DNA of 64,000 nucleotides from positions 62,001 to 126,000 of the forward strand of contig NZ_JAVHXT010000007.1 of NCBI RefSeq assembly GCF_031119335.1, written 5' to 3'. The notes under the pieces are model-generated. The model was not told where the DNA came from. It saw only the letters and a program-made list of their open reading frames with translations, and made no database searches. Numbering within the stretch: the first letter of the stretch is position 1; each line of letters begins with the position of its first letter. This document shows positions 42,183-50,589 of this stretch, in pieces. Both the position numbers and the translations under genes were made by a program. This DNA comes from Pedobacter sp. GTDB lineage: Bacteria; Bacteroidota; Bacteroidia; Sphingobacteriales; Sphingobacteriaceae.

Positions 42183-43898
42183 CTAATCGTTTCTTGAAGG
42201 GCCAGTATCGGTATTTTGTGGAAGTCTATTTTCTACTTTTGCCTTTTCCTTTACTGTTGGAGTTGGCAGAGGTGGAGTTGAAGGTATATTGATGACTTCA
42301 TTTCTATCCCAATTTGCTCTTATAGACAGCTCTTTAGTAAAATACCAAATCGCTTCTGGTTGTGTGCCTTCTTTCACATTTCCGGTGTCCCAAATGCCGT
42401 TTCTGTTATTATCGTAAACAATTCTGCCGAAATAAACACCCTGTTTGTAATTGGCTAGCTTAACAGATGTTTTTTTAGCTATTGGATAAGCAGCTATCAC
42501 ATTTTTATCCTTGTTTACAATTTCTAGAACATATCTTTTGGCTGTATCTGTAGGTTCTACACTTAAAGTTAGTGTTCCGTATTCGTTAGCATCACCAAGC
42601 ATGAATTTCTTCGTCAATTCCTTGTTCTTTGCATCAAAAATAGCGGTTGTAGCATTTTCCCTAAGTAATAATATATAATCTTCTTTAGCTCGCCACTTGT
42701 ATTTGATATGATATTTTAAGATGTCTAGACTGTCTTTTATTAGTGTAAACTGACGTGGAATACTATCTTCTAAAAGTACAATCTTACTTTGGTCTATATT
42801 CTTTAGTGGCAAGTTAAAACTTAGTGTCAGGTCTTTAAATGGATTTAATGTGCCACTTTCTAAATTGTCGTTAGCGGTTACAGCACGGGTGTACGTATCT
42901 CTTTTTGATCTCGTTAGTTTAGCGGTATCAAGTGTTTTACCATCATTTTTAATAGCTATTTTTACAGAATCGAATGATAAATCGTTGAGCCAAAGATTAA
43001 CAGTATCTTTAGTTTTATTAAATTGAAACTGCTTTCCTTGGTCCACTGCTGCTGGAAAAACTACCGTTAAATCTGGATTTTTCAAACGTTGATTAAAACT
43101 TAAAAATATACTCCCGTCGGCATTTAACCTTCTGTCTGTGATGCGAAAATCTGGTGCTAGCTCTTTAAATACACCTAATCTAATGCTGTCTATATTCTTA
43201 TCTAATACGAAAGGTTCTTTTAAAAAGCCAATTTCGTCACTAATTTGTTGGTAAATTCTATCGCCTCCTTTTTCCTTCAATGCATAAATTTTATAGGTAT
43301 CTTTTTTAAGATTATTCAATTTAAAATTTCCGCTGCTATCTGTAAGTGTAAATATTGGAGCACGTTTTTTACCAAATAAACTATCTCTAGATAAAGGCAA
43401 AATAAAAACTGTAGCTTCTAGCTCAGCTTCACCTGTAAGTGCATTAGTTACATTTCCACTAATACTCAAAGAGTCTAAGGTAGGACCGGTAGAGAAAGCA
43501 TAGCTGAAGTTTTTTAATTCGTTGCTTTCATTTAAATCTACAATAGACTTTCCAAAATTTAGCGTATAAGTAGTGTTTTTCTCTAATGTATCTGGTAAGG
43601 TAATTTCTAGTCGTTTCAATTTTGCTCGTAGCTCAGGAATTTTTTCCAATTCAGGAGATATAGAAAACTCTTTAAACTCATTATTCAATTTAATATACTC
43701 GTCAAATTCTATAACAATTTTTTTTGAGTTAAAATTTGTAGTCAAATTTGCTGGAGTCATTTTTAGAACCTTAGGTGGAATTTCATCTCTTGGACCACCT
43801 TGTGGAGTTTGCATAGCAGCACAACCATAAATTAGTAATGCTACTAACGTAAGCAGTGAAAAATGAGTTAAAATTTTTGAGTTTCTATTTTTTAGCAT
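42183..43898 (-). CDS. Lipoprotein with SbsA-type Ig-like N-terminal domain
   Basis: The 571-residue lipoprotein (lipobox LIYGC, Cys at about residue 26) continues with AAMQTPQGGPRDEIPPKVLKMTPANLTTNFNSKKIVIEFDEYI, a characteristic start of the Bacteroidota SbsA_Ig (Big_5) lipoproteins. Further beta-rich segments, including a carboxypeptidase-regulatory-like part (ISGNVTNALTG...TLTDSSGNFKLNNLKKDTYKIYALKE) and a C-terminal GIWDTGNV region, suggest a string of Ig-like domains and a Pro-rich tail. Probably a surface or outer-membrane protein. Function unknown. Confidence 0.83.
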   Translation of the reverse strand: MLKNRNSKILTHFSLLTLVALLIYGCAAMQTPQGGPRDEIPPKVLKMTPANLTTNFNSKKIVIEFDEYIKLNNEFKEFSISPELEKIPELRAKLKRLEITLPDTLEKNTTYTLNFGKSIVDLNESNELKNFSYAFSTGPTLDSLSISGNVTNALTGEAELEATVFILPLSRDSLFGKKRAPIFTLTDSSGNFKLNNLKKDTYKIYALKEKGGDRIYQQISDEIGFLKEPFVLDKNIDSIRLGVFKELAPDFRITDRRLNADGSIFLSFNQRLKNPDLTVVFPAAVDQGKQFQFNKTKDTVNLWLNDLSFDSVKIAIKNDGKTLDTAKLTRSKRDTYTRAVTANDNLESGTLNPFKDLTLSFNLPLKNIDQSKIVLLEDSIPRQFTLIKDSLDILKYHIKYKWRAKEDYILLLRENATTAIFDAKNKELTKKFMLGDANEYGTLTLSVEPTDTAKRYVLEIVNKDKNVIAAYPIAKKTSVKLANYKQGVYFGRIVYDNNRNGIWDTGNVKEGTQPEAIWYFTKELSIRANWDRNEVINIPSTPPLPTPTVKEKAKVENRLPQNTDTGPSRND

Positions 43899-44018
43899 TT
43901 ATAGGCTTTTTAAGCGATTTTTATTCTTTTTTAACTGATAATATTAAAATTTAGAGTTACGCTTTTATAACGCTTTATTTTAAGTTGTATTTTATTTAAT
44001 TAAATAATTGATTTACAG

Positions 44019-45881
44019 TTATTTAGCTATATGAACCATTAAAACGGAAATATCTGATGGAGAAACTCCAGAAATTCTTGATGCTTGCCCTAAAGTTCGT
44101 GGTTTTATCTTCAATAATTTTTCGCGAGCTTCTTTTGATAAAGATACTAAAGTGTTGTAATCAAAATCTGGATTGATCGCTTTATCTTCCATCTTCTGCA
44201 TCTTACTTACAATCTCTTGTTCCTTTTCAAAATATGCTTCGTATTTAATTTTGATTTCTGCTTGTTCAACAGTTTCAATTTCAAATTTATTTAGTAGCTC
44301 GTTAAAAGGTTCGCTAACTTTTCTAATATCGCTGATATTCACTTGAGGTCTACTCAGCACACTAAATAGTTTTACATTTTGCGTAAGAGGAGATGTACCC
44401 AATTCTTCCATCAGGGCATTCGCTTCCGACATTTCTATGCCTTGCTTTTTAGTAAAAGCCACAATATCATCAGAGTTTTTGATCTTCTTATTGACGATTT
44501 CTAATCTTTCATCACTTACTAAACCTAAGCTATGCGCAATAGGAGTAAGGCGGATATCAGCATTATCTTGACGTAGCAGTAAACGATGTTCTGCTCTAGA
44601 AGTAAACATTCTGTATGGTTCTTCAGTACCTTTTGTCACCAAATCATCTATCAAGACACCTATATATGATTCAGATCGCTTCATAATCAGTTCATGTTGG
44701 TCATTGACTTTCTGATGAGCATTTATTCCTGCTATAAACCCTTGACTTGCAGCTTCTTCATAGCCTGTAGTACCGTTAATTTGGCCTGCGAAGAACAAAT
44801 TACTGATTAATTTAGTTTCTAAAGTCAAAGAAAGCTGGGTAGGAGGGAAATAGTCGTACTCTATGGCATATCCGGGTCTAAACATCTTCGCATTTTCGAA
44901 ACCAGGTATCTGTGTTAATGCTTTGTATTGTACATCTTCCGGTAAAGAAGTAGAAAATCCATTTACGTAAATCTCACAAGTATTCCAGCCTTCTGGTTCT
45001 ACAAAAATCTGATGGCGTTCGCGTTCAGCAAAACGATTGATTTTATCTTCAATAGAAGGACAATAGCGAGGACCCAAACCTTTAATTCTGCCAGTAAACA
45101 TTGGCGATTTTTCGAAACCTTCCTTCAATGTTTCATGTACTTTGTCATTGGTGTAAGTGATCCAGCAGCAACGTTGATCTGTTGGAAGTTCAACATTGGT
45201 ATATGAAAACCTACCTCTTTCTTCGTCGCCCCATTGTTCTTCCATTAAACTATAATTTAATGATCGGCCATCAATTCTAGGAGGAGTACCTGTTTTCATT
45301 CGCCCAGCTTCAAAGCCTAATTCTACCAATTGCTCAGTTAAACCAGTTGCGGATTTTTCGCCAGTTCTGCCACCACCCATTTTTTTCTCGCCAATATGGA
45401 TGATACCATTTAAGAAAGTGCCGTTAGTTAGAACAACAGATTTTCCTTTAATTTCTACACCTAAATTGGTTTTCACACCAACAACAGTATTGTTTTTAAT
45501 CAAAAGAGAACTTACCATTTCTTGCCAAAAATCAATATTTGGTGTACGTTCTAATGATAACCTCCACTCTTCTGCAAATCTTTTTCGGTCGTTTTGCGTA
45601 CGTGGGCTCCACATCGCAGGACCCTTAGACTTGTTAAGCATCCTAAACTGAATAGTAGTTTTATCGGCAATGATACCCGAATATCCGCCCATAGCATCAA
45701 TCTCTCTCACAATTTGGCCCTTAGCTACACCACCCATTGCGGGGTTGCAACTCATTTGGGCAATAGTCTCCATGTTCATGGTAATTAGCAATACCGATGA
45801 ACCTAAATTTGCAGCAGCAGCAGCAGCCTCACAGCCAGCATGACCCGCCCCAACTACAATTACGTCGTATTCTTTAAACAT
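44019..45881 (-). CDS. mnmG: tRNA uridine-5-carboxymethylaminomethyl modification enzyme MnmG (GidA)
   Basis: FAD enzyme that with MnmE modifies the wobble uridine of several tRNAs. About 620 residues with [117 protein letters not shown] and a C-terminal helical domain. The frame is open to 45908, but those nine codons (MFHVKH...) are a translated parS site, so the ATG at 45881 (MFKEYD) is the likely start. mnmG is classically found close to chromosomal origins. Confidence 0.97.
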   Translation of the reverse strand: MFKEYDVIVVGAGHAGCEAAAAAANLGSSVLLITMNMETIAQMSCNPAMGGVAKGQIVREIDAMGGYSGIIADKTTIQFRMLNKSKGPAMWSPRTQNDRKRFAEEWRLSLERTPNIDFWQEMVSSLLIKNNTVVGVKTNLGVEIKGKSVVLTNGTFLNGIIHIGEKKMGGGRTGEKSATGLTEQLVELGFEAGRMKTGTPPRIDGRSLNYSLMEEQWGDEERGRFSYTNVELPTDQRCCWITYTNDKVHETLKEGFEKSPMFTGRIKGLGPRYCPSIEDKINRFAERERHQIFVEPEGWNTCEIYVNGFSTSLPEDVQYKALTQIPGFENAKMFRPGYAIEYDYFPPTQLSLTLETKLISNLFFAGQINGTTGYEEAASQGFIAGINAHQKVNDQHELIMKRSESYIGVLIDDLVTKGTEEPYRMFTSRAEHRLLLRQDNADIRLTPIAHSLGLVSDERLEIVNKKIKNSDDIVAFTKKQGIEMSEANALMEELGTSPLTQNVKLFSVLSRPQVNISDIRKVSEPFNELLNKFEIETVEQAEIKIKYEAYFEKEQEIVSKMQKMEDKAINPDFDYNTLVSLSKEAREKLLKIKPRTLGQASRISGVSPSDISVLMVHIAK

Positions 45882-45891
45882 ATATTTTCTA

Positions 45892-45907
45892 TGTTTCACG
45901 TGAAACA
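45892..45907. other. parS centromere-like site 1
   Basis: A perfect copy of the 16-bp palindrome TGTTTCACGTGAAACA, the consensus bound by chromosomal ParB (Spo0J). It lies 11 bases upstream of the mnmG start codon. In well-studied bacteria parS sites cluster around oriC. Confidence 0.9.
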
Positions 45908-45933
45908 TTTAGTGTTTATTCTTTTTTATATGA

Positions 45934-45949
45934 TGTTTCACGTGAAACA
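45934..45949. other. parS centromere-like site 2, in a 34-bp perfect palindrome
   Basis: A second perfect TGTTTCACGTGAAACA, 42 bases from the first. Symmetry extends to 17 bp per arm (45925-45958), so the transcript could also form a hairpin between the ABC-F and mnmG genes. Confidence 0.9.
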
Positions 45950-45964
45950 TCATATAAATTTCAT

Positions 45965-47824
45965 TTATTTTTCTGATAATTCTATCCAACGCTCCATTTC
46001 TTTCTCGATAGTTTGATTGATTTCTTCTATCGATTCTGATAATTCCTGAATTCTAACATAGTTGGATGGATCTGTATTATTTAGTTCTTGTGTAAGTATT
46101 TTAACTTTATTTTCGTTTTCAGCTAAAGTATCTTCAAGCTTTTTAAATTCTTGTTGTTCTTTAAAACTCAATTTACTGCTGGACGATTGAACAGGTTTTT
46201 GTTCTTCTGTTTTTTGTTTTTTAACTGCCGCTTCTTTTTCTTGTTCTAAGCTGTTACGATGTTCTGAATAATTGCCGTTGAATATTTTGACGTTTCCATT
46301 GCCTTCCATAATGAAAAGCTGATCACTCATTTTGTCTAATAAATATCTATCGTGTGAAACAAGCATCAAAACACCAGGGAAGTTCTCTAAAAATTCCTCC
46401 AATACATTTAATGTGTCGATATCTAAATCGTTAGTAGGTTCGTCTAAAATTAGAAAATTAGGATTTTGCATTAAAACTTTCATTAAGTGTAAACGCTTCT
46501 TTTCGCCACCACTTAATTTTTCTACTAGACCATGTTGTTTCTTAGGGGGAAATAAAAACAAAGTAAGTAGGGCAGAAGCAGAAATGGTCTGACCATCTGC
46601 CATCTTGATATATTCAGCGTCTGCTTTTACAATGTCTATTACTCTTTCTTTCTCGTTAAAACTTAAACCTCCTTGTTTGTAATACCCGTATTGCGTAGTA
46701 TCTCCAATATCAACCTTGCCATTGTCTGGATTTAAGTTTCCGGTAATGATATTTAACAAAGTTGATTTGCCAGTACCATTTTTCCCTGCTAAACCAATTC
46801 TGTCGCCTTTTTTGAAAACGTAAGAAAAATCTTCGATGATAGTTACGTTATTAAAGCTTTGGTTAATATGGTCCAACTCCAGAATTTTATTTCCTTGCCT
46901 GGCCATCTTTACATTAAGCGTTACCTTTTGGTTGTCGCTTCTTTGTTTTGTTCTTTCTTCAAGATCATAAAAGGCATTTATTCTAGATTGGGATTTAGTC
47001 GTTCTAGCCGCCGGCATTCTACGCATCCATTCCAATTCTTTCTTTAAAAGATTTTTGTTTTTTTGGAATGTAGCATCGTCTTGTGCTTCTCTTTCTGATT
47101 TCTTTTCTAAGAAATAAGCATAGTTTCCATTATAAGTATAGGTTTTTCCACGCTCTAATTCTACTATGGTGTTGCAAACATTATCTAAGAAATATCTATC
47201 GTGCGTTACTAATAATAATGTTTTAGCCCCAGAAGTTAATATTTTCTCTAGCCATTCGATAGTGTCAATATCTAGATGGTTGGTAGGTTCGTCTAAAACA
47301 TATATCTCTGGATCTTCAATTAATAATTTAGCTAAAGCTAGCCTTTTGCGTTGACCACCAGATAAGGTATCTATCTTTTGTTGCAAATGGTTAATGCCCA
47401 TTCTGCTTAAAATTGTCTTTATTTGGTGTTCGTATTCCCAAGCGTTATGCTCACTCAATTCATCATATAATCTGTTGAGCTTCTTTTCATCAGGATGCTC
47501 TTGCTCAATTAATTCTTCATATTCTTTAATCAGCTGTTGTTGCTTATTGTCAGCAGAAAATATGAAGTCGCTAATTGATGAATTATCTGGAAAAGAAGGT
47601 TCTTGATCTAGAAATCCAATCTTAGTAGATTTATTTTTAACTATTTTTCCCTCTAACGGAGCAAAACGCTCTGCTAGAAGTTTCATTAAGGTGCTTTTTC
47701 CGGCACCATTAACCCCAACTAAGGCAACACGCTGCCCAGCATTAATTCCTAATGTTAAATTTTTAAAAAGCCATTCGTCGTGATAGGCGTGGCCGAGCCC
47801 CTCTGCTGCAATTAGTGTACTCAA
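45965..47824 (-). CDS. ABC-F family ATPase
   Basis: The 619-residue soluble protein has two ABC domains and no membrane segments: Walker A GVNGAGKST and GKNGTGKST, signature LSGGQRKRLALA and LSGGEKKRLHLM, Walker B followed by DEPTNHLD and DEPTNDLD. A linker between domains contains the ABC-F-type EWMRRMPAARTTKSQSRI. The C-terminus is a charged coiled coil (about 535-619), as in Uup. ABC-F proteins act on ribosomes; E. coli Uup also affects DNA repeats. The subgroup, including antibiotic-resistance types, cannot be settled here. Confidence 0.92.
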   Translation of the reverse strand: MSTLIAAEGLGHAYHDEWLFKNLTLGINAGQRVALVGVNGAGKSTLMKLLAERFAPLEGKIVKNKSTKIGFLDQEPSFPDNSSISDFIFSADNKQQQLIKEYEELIEQEHPDEKKLNRLYDELSEHNAWEYEHQIKTILSRMGINHLQQKIDTLSGGQRKRLALAKLLIEDPEIYVLDEPTNHLDIDTIEWLEKILTSGAKTLLLVTHDRYFLDNVCNTIVELERGKTYTYNGNYAYFLEKKSEREAQDDATFQKNKNLLKKELEWMRRMPAARTTKSQSRINAFYDLEERTKQRSDNQKVTLNVKMARQGNKILELDHINQSFNNVTIIEDFSYVFKKGDRIGLAGKNGTGKSTLLNIITGNLNPDNGKVDIGDTTQYGYYKQGGLSFNEKERVIDIVKADAEYIKMADGQTISASALLTLFLFPPKKQHGLVEKLSGGEKKRLHLMKVLMQNPNFLILDEPTNDLDIDTLNVLEEFLENFPGVLMLVSHDRYLLDKMSDQLFIMEGNGNVKIFNGNYSEHRNSLEQEKEAAVKKQKTEEQKPVQSSSSKLSFKEQQEFKKLEDTLAENENKVKILTQELNNTDPSNYVRIQELSESIEEINQTIEKEMERWIELSEK

Positions 47825-47990
47825 GATACTTCGAAACGGTTATGTAGTTAAGCTACTCGTTTTTTGCAAGTAGCGCCATCAAAATAAATGATGAAAATTG
47901 TTACAAAAGTAAGGAATAATAACTGCTTAACGCTTTGTAGCTAACAGATTAGTTTGTAGAATGGCAAAAAATTACGTGCCGATGTTGTGT

Positions 47991-48674
47991 TTAGTTGAGA
48001 TTAAATTTATCGTTTTGGATATTCATAACGTTAGATGCAGCAAGAATTGATACGATTAAACCCCCAATAACTATAGCAATAAGCAGCTGAAGTGTAGAGT
48101 ACAAGCTTGTTCCTCGTACAATTTTTTGAGAATCTTCTTTGAGCTGCTCGCCAACAACGGTTTGAATTTTGGTGAGTTGGGTGAGCAATGCTGACATATC
48201 TAAGAAGGACTTTTCGCCATTATCGTAGAGCTTTCTTAGGGATGCTTTATCTAGGGAATTTGCATTTAATAAAATGTTTTTTTCCAATATTTTATTTTCA
48301 AGTAGCTTTACTTTTAATTCAGTTAAATGGTTCTTCTCATTTGTTACCAGATAGGTCTTTTCATACTTAGCTAAAAGCGTATCAATTTCCTTATCGTAGG
48401 CTTTTAATTTTGCGTTTAGTTGTGGAATGCTCAGTTTATTTTCATCGCTATAAACGAAAATTTCTAATAGAAAGCGCTTGGCATATAATTTTTCTGAGAT
48501 GTAAAAAATGTCGGTGGCGGGAATTAATCTATCATTATAAAGCGAGGTGAATGCCTTCTCCATATTTTTTATGCTTCGATCTTCTAAAAGTCTGATTAGA
48601 ATGGTACAAGCCATAATTAAAAAAAGCAGAATAGCTATTTTGGTTTTCTGTTTTAGAGAGTAAGCAAATTTCAT
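47991..48674 (-). CDS. Orphan four-helix-bundle (MCP-type) membrane sensor protein
   Basis: The 227-residue protein has an N-terminal transmembrane segment (IAILLFLIMACTILIRLL), a long helical extracytoplasmic region (about 33-185) resembling the 4HB_MCP ligand-binding module of chemoreceptors, then a second transmembrane segment (LLIAIVIGGLIVSILAA) and a short tail. The HAMP and signalling domains of a chemoreceptor are missing, so it is either a stand-alone sensor or a remnant. No frameshift was seen that would restore them. Confidence 0.7.
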   Translation of the reverse strand: MKFAYSLKQKTKIAILLFLIMACTILIRLLEDRSIKNMEKAFTSLYNDRLIPATDIFYISEKLYAKRFLLEIFVYSDENKLSIPQLNAKLKAYDKEIDTLLAKYEKTYLVTNEKNHLTELKVKLLENKILEKNILLNANSLDKASLRKLYDNGEKSFLDMSALLTQLTKIQTVVGEQLKEDSQKIVRGTSLYSTLQLLIAIVIGGLIVSILAASNVMNIQNDKFNLN

Positions 48675-48839
48675 CTTTTACTTCGGTTTATGATGATGAA
48701 ACGCTCCAAATTTGGAACAGGTTTCATATTTGGTTGGGTTAAATAACCTCCAATATAGCTATAATTTTTTATACTGAAATAGGCTGATGTTAAGGCAGGA
48801 GAGAAATTAGTTGGATAGTAGTACTGAATATAGTTAAAT

Positions 48840-48950
48840 AGCCCCGATTGAACGGAAAGCCCGCAATCCCGATGTCAACTCGGGAGCGGACTTGGAGAGA
48901 AAGCGGGACTTGCGGTTGATAGTTGTAATGATATTGCGCTTCAAAAAATA
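48840..48950. repeat. Dispersed repeat, GAAAGCGGGACT...TTGCGCTTCAAA family
   Basis: In the 351-bp gene-free stretch 48675-49025, GCCCGCAATCCCGATG, an ACTCGGGAGCGG segment, GAAAGCGGGACT and TTGCGCTTCAAA form a repeat whose right part (48899-48946) recurs, with a different middle, at about 4917-4962. Nothing else was recognised in this stretch apart from the terminator at its right end. Confidence 0.55.
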
Positions 48951-48963
48951 TGGTGCAAAAAGA

Positions 48964-48983
48964 AAGCGGGCATCCACCCGCTT
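48964..48983 (-). terminator. Intrinsic terminator of the GIN-domain gene
   Basis: AAGCGGG and CCCGCTT form a 7-bp stem with a six-base loop, followed by TTCTTTTT on the minus strand, about 40 bases past the stop. Confidence 0.75.
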
Positions 48984-49025
48984 GATTAACTAAAACTAAA
49001 CTAAATTTATATGTAAATATGAATT

Positions 49026-49658
49026 TTAAAAGATGGTTAAAACTTCAGTGCCTGGAAGTTCATTTTTTACTTCTTGTTGCTGTGCCACCGCTGTATTCTT
49101 AGATTGGATACTGCTGTTTTCGGCAACAAATTTATCGGTGTTGATTGCAGCTGTACCATTCATAATTGCGTTGTAATCGGTAGTGTTGCCAGATAATGTT
49201 AAGCTAGATTTACCGTTAACTTTTGCAAATAAATCGATGGTGTTTGTGTTGAGGGTTGCTTTAGATTGATCTTTCAAATTAACCTCTAAAGTAAGTGCAT
49301 TAAACTTGCCGCTTGTTTTTACGGTAGCATTGTCGCTAGCAGTAATTTCATTTAATTGATTAGCGTAAACCACTACTGTTAAAGTTTCTTTTTCGAAAGA
49401 GCTTATTCTCAACTCGCCGTTTCTTTCTTGTACTAAAGCATTTTTTGCATAGTAGTTATCGTAAACCTGTACGCTCTGGTTAGCACTTTGAACCAAAATA
49501 ACTTCAACGTTACCGGCAATGTTTAATTTGTTGAAGCTTTTAACTTCGCTAAGCACTGTTACTTTTTTAGTCTCTTTTGCGTTTACGAAAGATGGAGCTG
49601 TTACGCTAATTGCTACTGTTAATACTGCTGCGAATAAATTTTTAATAGAAGTTTTCAT
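49026..49658 (-). CDS. GIN-domain (DUF2807) exported protein
   Basis: The 210-residue protein has a Sec signal peptide (cleaved after NA at about residue 27) and a beta-helix-like GIN domain: SFNKLNIAGNVEVILVQSANQSVQVY, LRISSFEKETLTVVVYANQLNEITASDNATVKTSGKF and repeats of SSLTLSGNTTDYNAIMNG. These are annotated as putative auto-transporter adhesin heads in Bacteroidota, but their function is not established. Single gene with its own terminator. Confidence 0.85.
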   Translation of the reverse strand: MKTSIKNLFAAVLTVAISVTAPSFVNAKETKKVTVLSEVKSFNKLNIAGNVEVILVQSANQSVQVYDNYYAKNALVQERNGELRISSFEKETLTVVVYANQLNEITASDNATVKTSGKFNALTLEVNLKDQSKATLNTNTIDLFAKVNGKSSLTLSGNTTDYNAIMNGTAAINTDKFVAENSSIQSKNTAVAQQQEVKNELPGTEVLTIF

Positions 49659-49943
49659 ATTGTGTGTGTTTTATATCTGTAAATAATTTCTTGTTTTTAA
49701 ACTTGTTACATCTATAAGACTGCAATACGGAGAAAACGTTGCATGAGATATGGCTGTATTATACCATCGATTGTAAAGTTTCGACCAACGCCAGTAATTT
49801 TTCTACCAACGGGAAGTAAGATTTTGGTAAAATAGAAAGATGGCGGCGTTGAGTGGCTGTGTTAGATGCCGGGTGTTTCTATCGAAACTTGGGTTTGATT
49901 TATAAAGAGGGGACGCGTTACGAAAAACCGTTTGATAGGAGAA

Positions 49944-49976
49944 AGACTTACGAAGTTTTCGAAACTTCGTAAGTCT
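49944..49976. repeat. 33-bp hairpin repeat, AGACTTACGAAG family
   Basis: A perfect 15-bp stem (AGACTTACGAAGTTT and its complement) with a three-base loop lies eight bases past the ybeY stop. It shares its 12-base core with the hairpin after metE. The rest of the 325-bp gap 49659-49983 showed nothing else. Confidence 0.75.
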
Positions 49977-49983
49977 AAATTTT

Positions 49984-50406
49984 CTAAGTCCTTTTTACCA
50001 AATAGAAATCTTCTTTGGCTGTCATTTCAGTTTTAGCCTTCTTTGTTTTGTCTTTATAACCCAAAAGGTGTAATGTACCGTGAATGATGATGCGACATAA
50101 TTCATCATGGGTTGAGGCTTTATTTTGTTTCGCGTTATCTTTAACTCTATCAATGCTGATAAAAATATCACCTAAAATCGTTTTAAGCTCTTCTGAGTTG
50201 TCGAAAGTGATTACATCTGTATAGTAGTCGTGTTGAAGGAAATCTTGGTTTACACGCAGTAAATATTCGTCTGAACAAAAAATGAAGTTTAACTCGTTTA
50301 ATTGATAGCCTTCTTGCGCAATCGTTTCTTTGATCCAAGCTTTGACAGCATTTTTCCCTTTTAAATTGTAATTGATGTCTTCGGTAAAGAAATTGATTTT
50401 TGGCAT
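49984..50406 (-). CDS. ybeY: Endoribonuclease YbeY
   Basis: Zinc-dependent RNase for 16S rRNA 3'-end maturation and ribosome quality control. About 140 residues from the ATG at 50406; upstream codons to 50457 are translated repeat sequence and were dropped. The metal motif reads HGTLHLLGYKDK rather than the textbook HGxLHLxGYDH, so Asp replaces the third His. I believe this is usual in Bacteroidota YbeY. YTDVITFD and GDIFISIDRV are also conserved. Confidence 0.93.
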   Translation of the reverse strand: MPKINFFTEDINYNLKGKNAVKAWIKETIAQEGYQLNELNFIFCSDEYLLRVNQDFLQHDYYTDVITFDNSEELKTILGDIFISIDRVKDNAKQNKASTHDELCRIIIHGTLHLLGYKDKTKKAKTEMTAKEDFYLVKRT

Positions 50407-50442
50407 GGAGATAATTGAAAAGGCAAAGTTAAAAAAGAATTC

Positions 50443-50575
50443 ACCACAAAGGCACAAAGAACACGAAGGCTTTTTGTCAAAAGTAATGCTATTTAAATTA
50501 TAAAGGCATCGGAGGATATATTTTCGAAAAAATGCAAATCTTTATCTTGGTGTCCTTAGTGTCTTAGTGGTTAAG
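50443..50575. repeat. Imperfect inverted repeat, CCACAAAGGCACAAAG family
   Basis: An arm ACCACAAAGGCACAAAGAAC near 50443 faces GTGTCCTTAGTGTCTTAGTG near 50550, in the gap between ybeY and the DUF4175 gene. The arms are only partly complementary. Family members: 4794-4823, 33257-33303, 53915-53985. Confidence 0.45.
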
Positions 50576-50589
50576 CTCTAAATGGTAGT

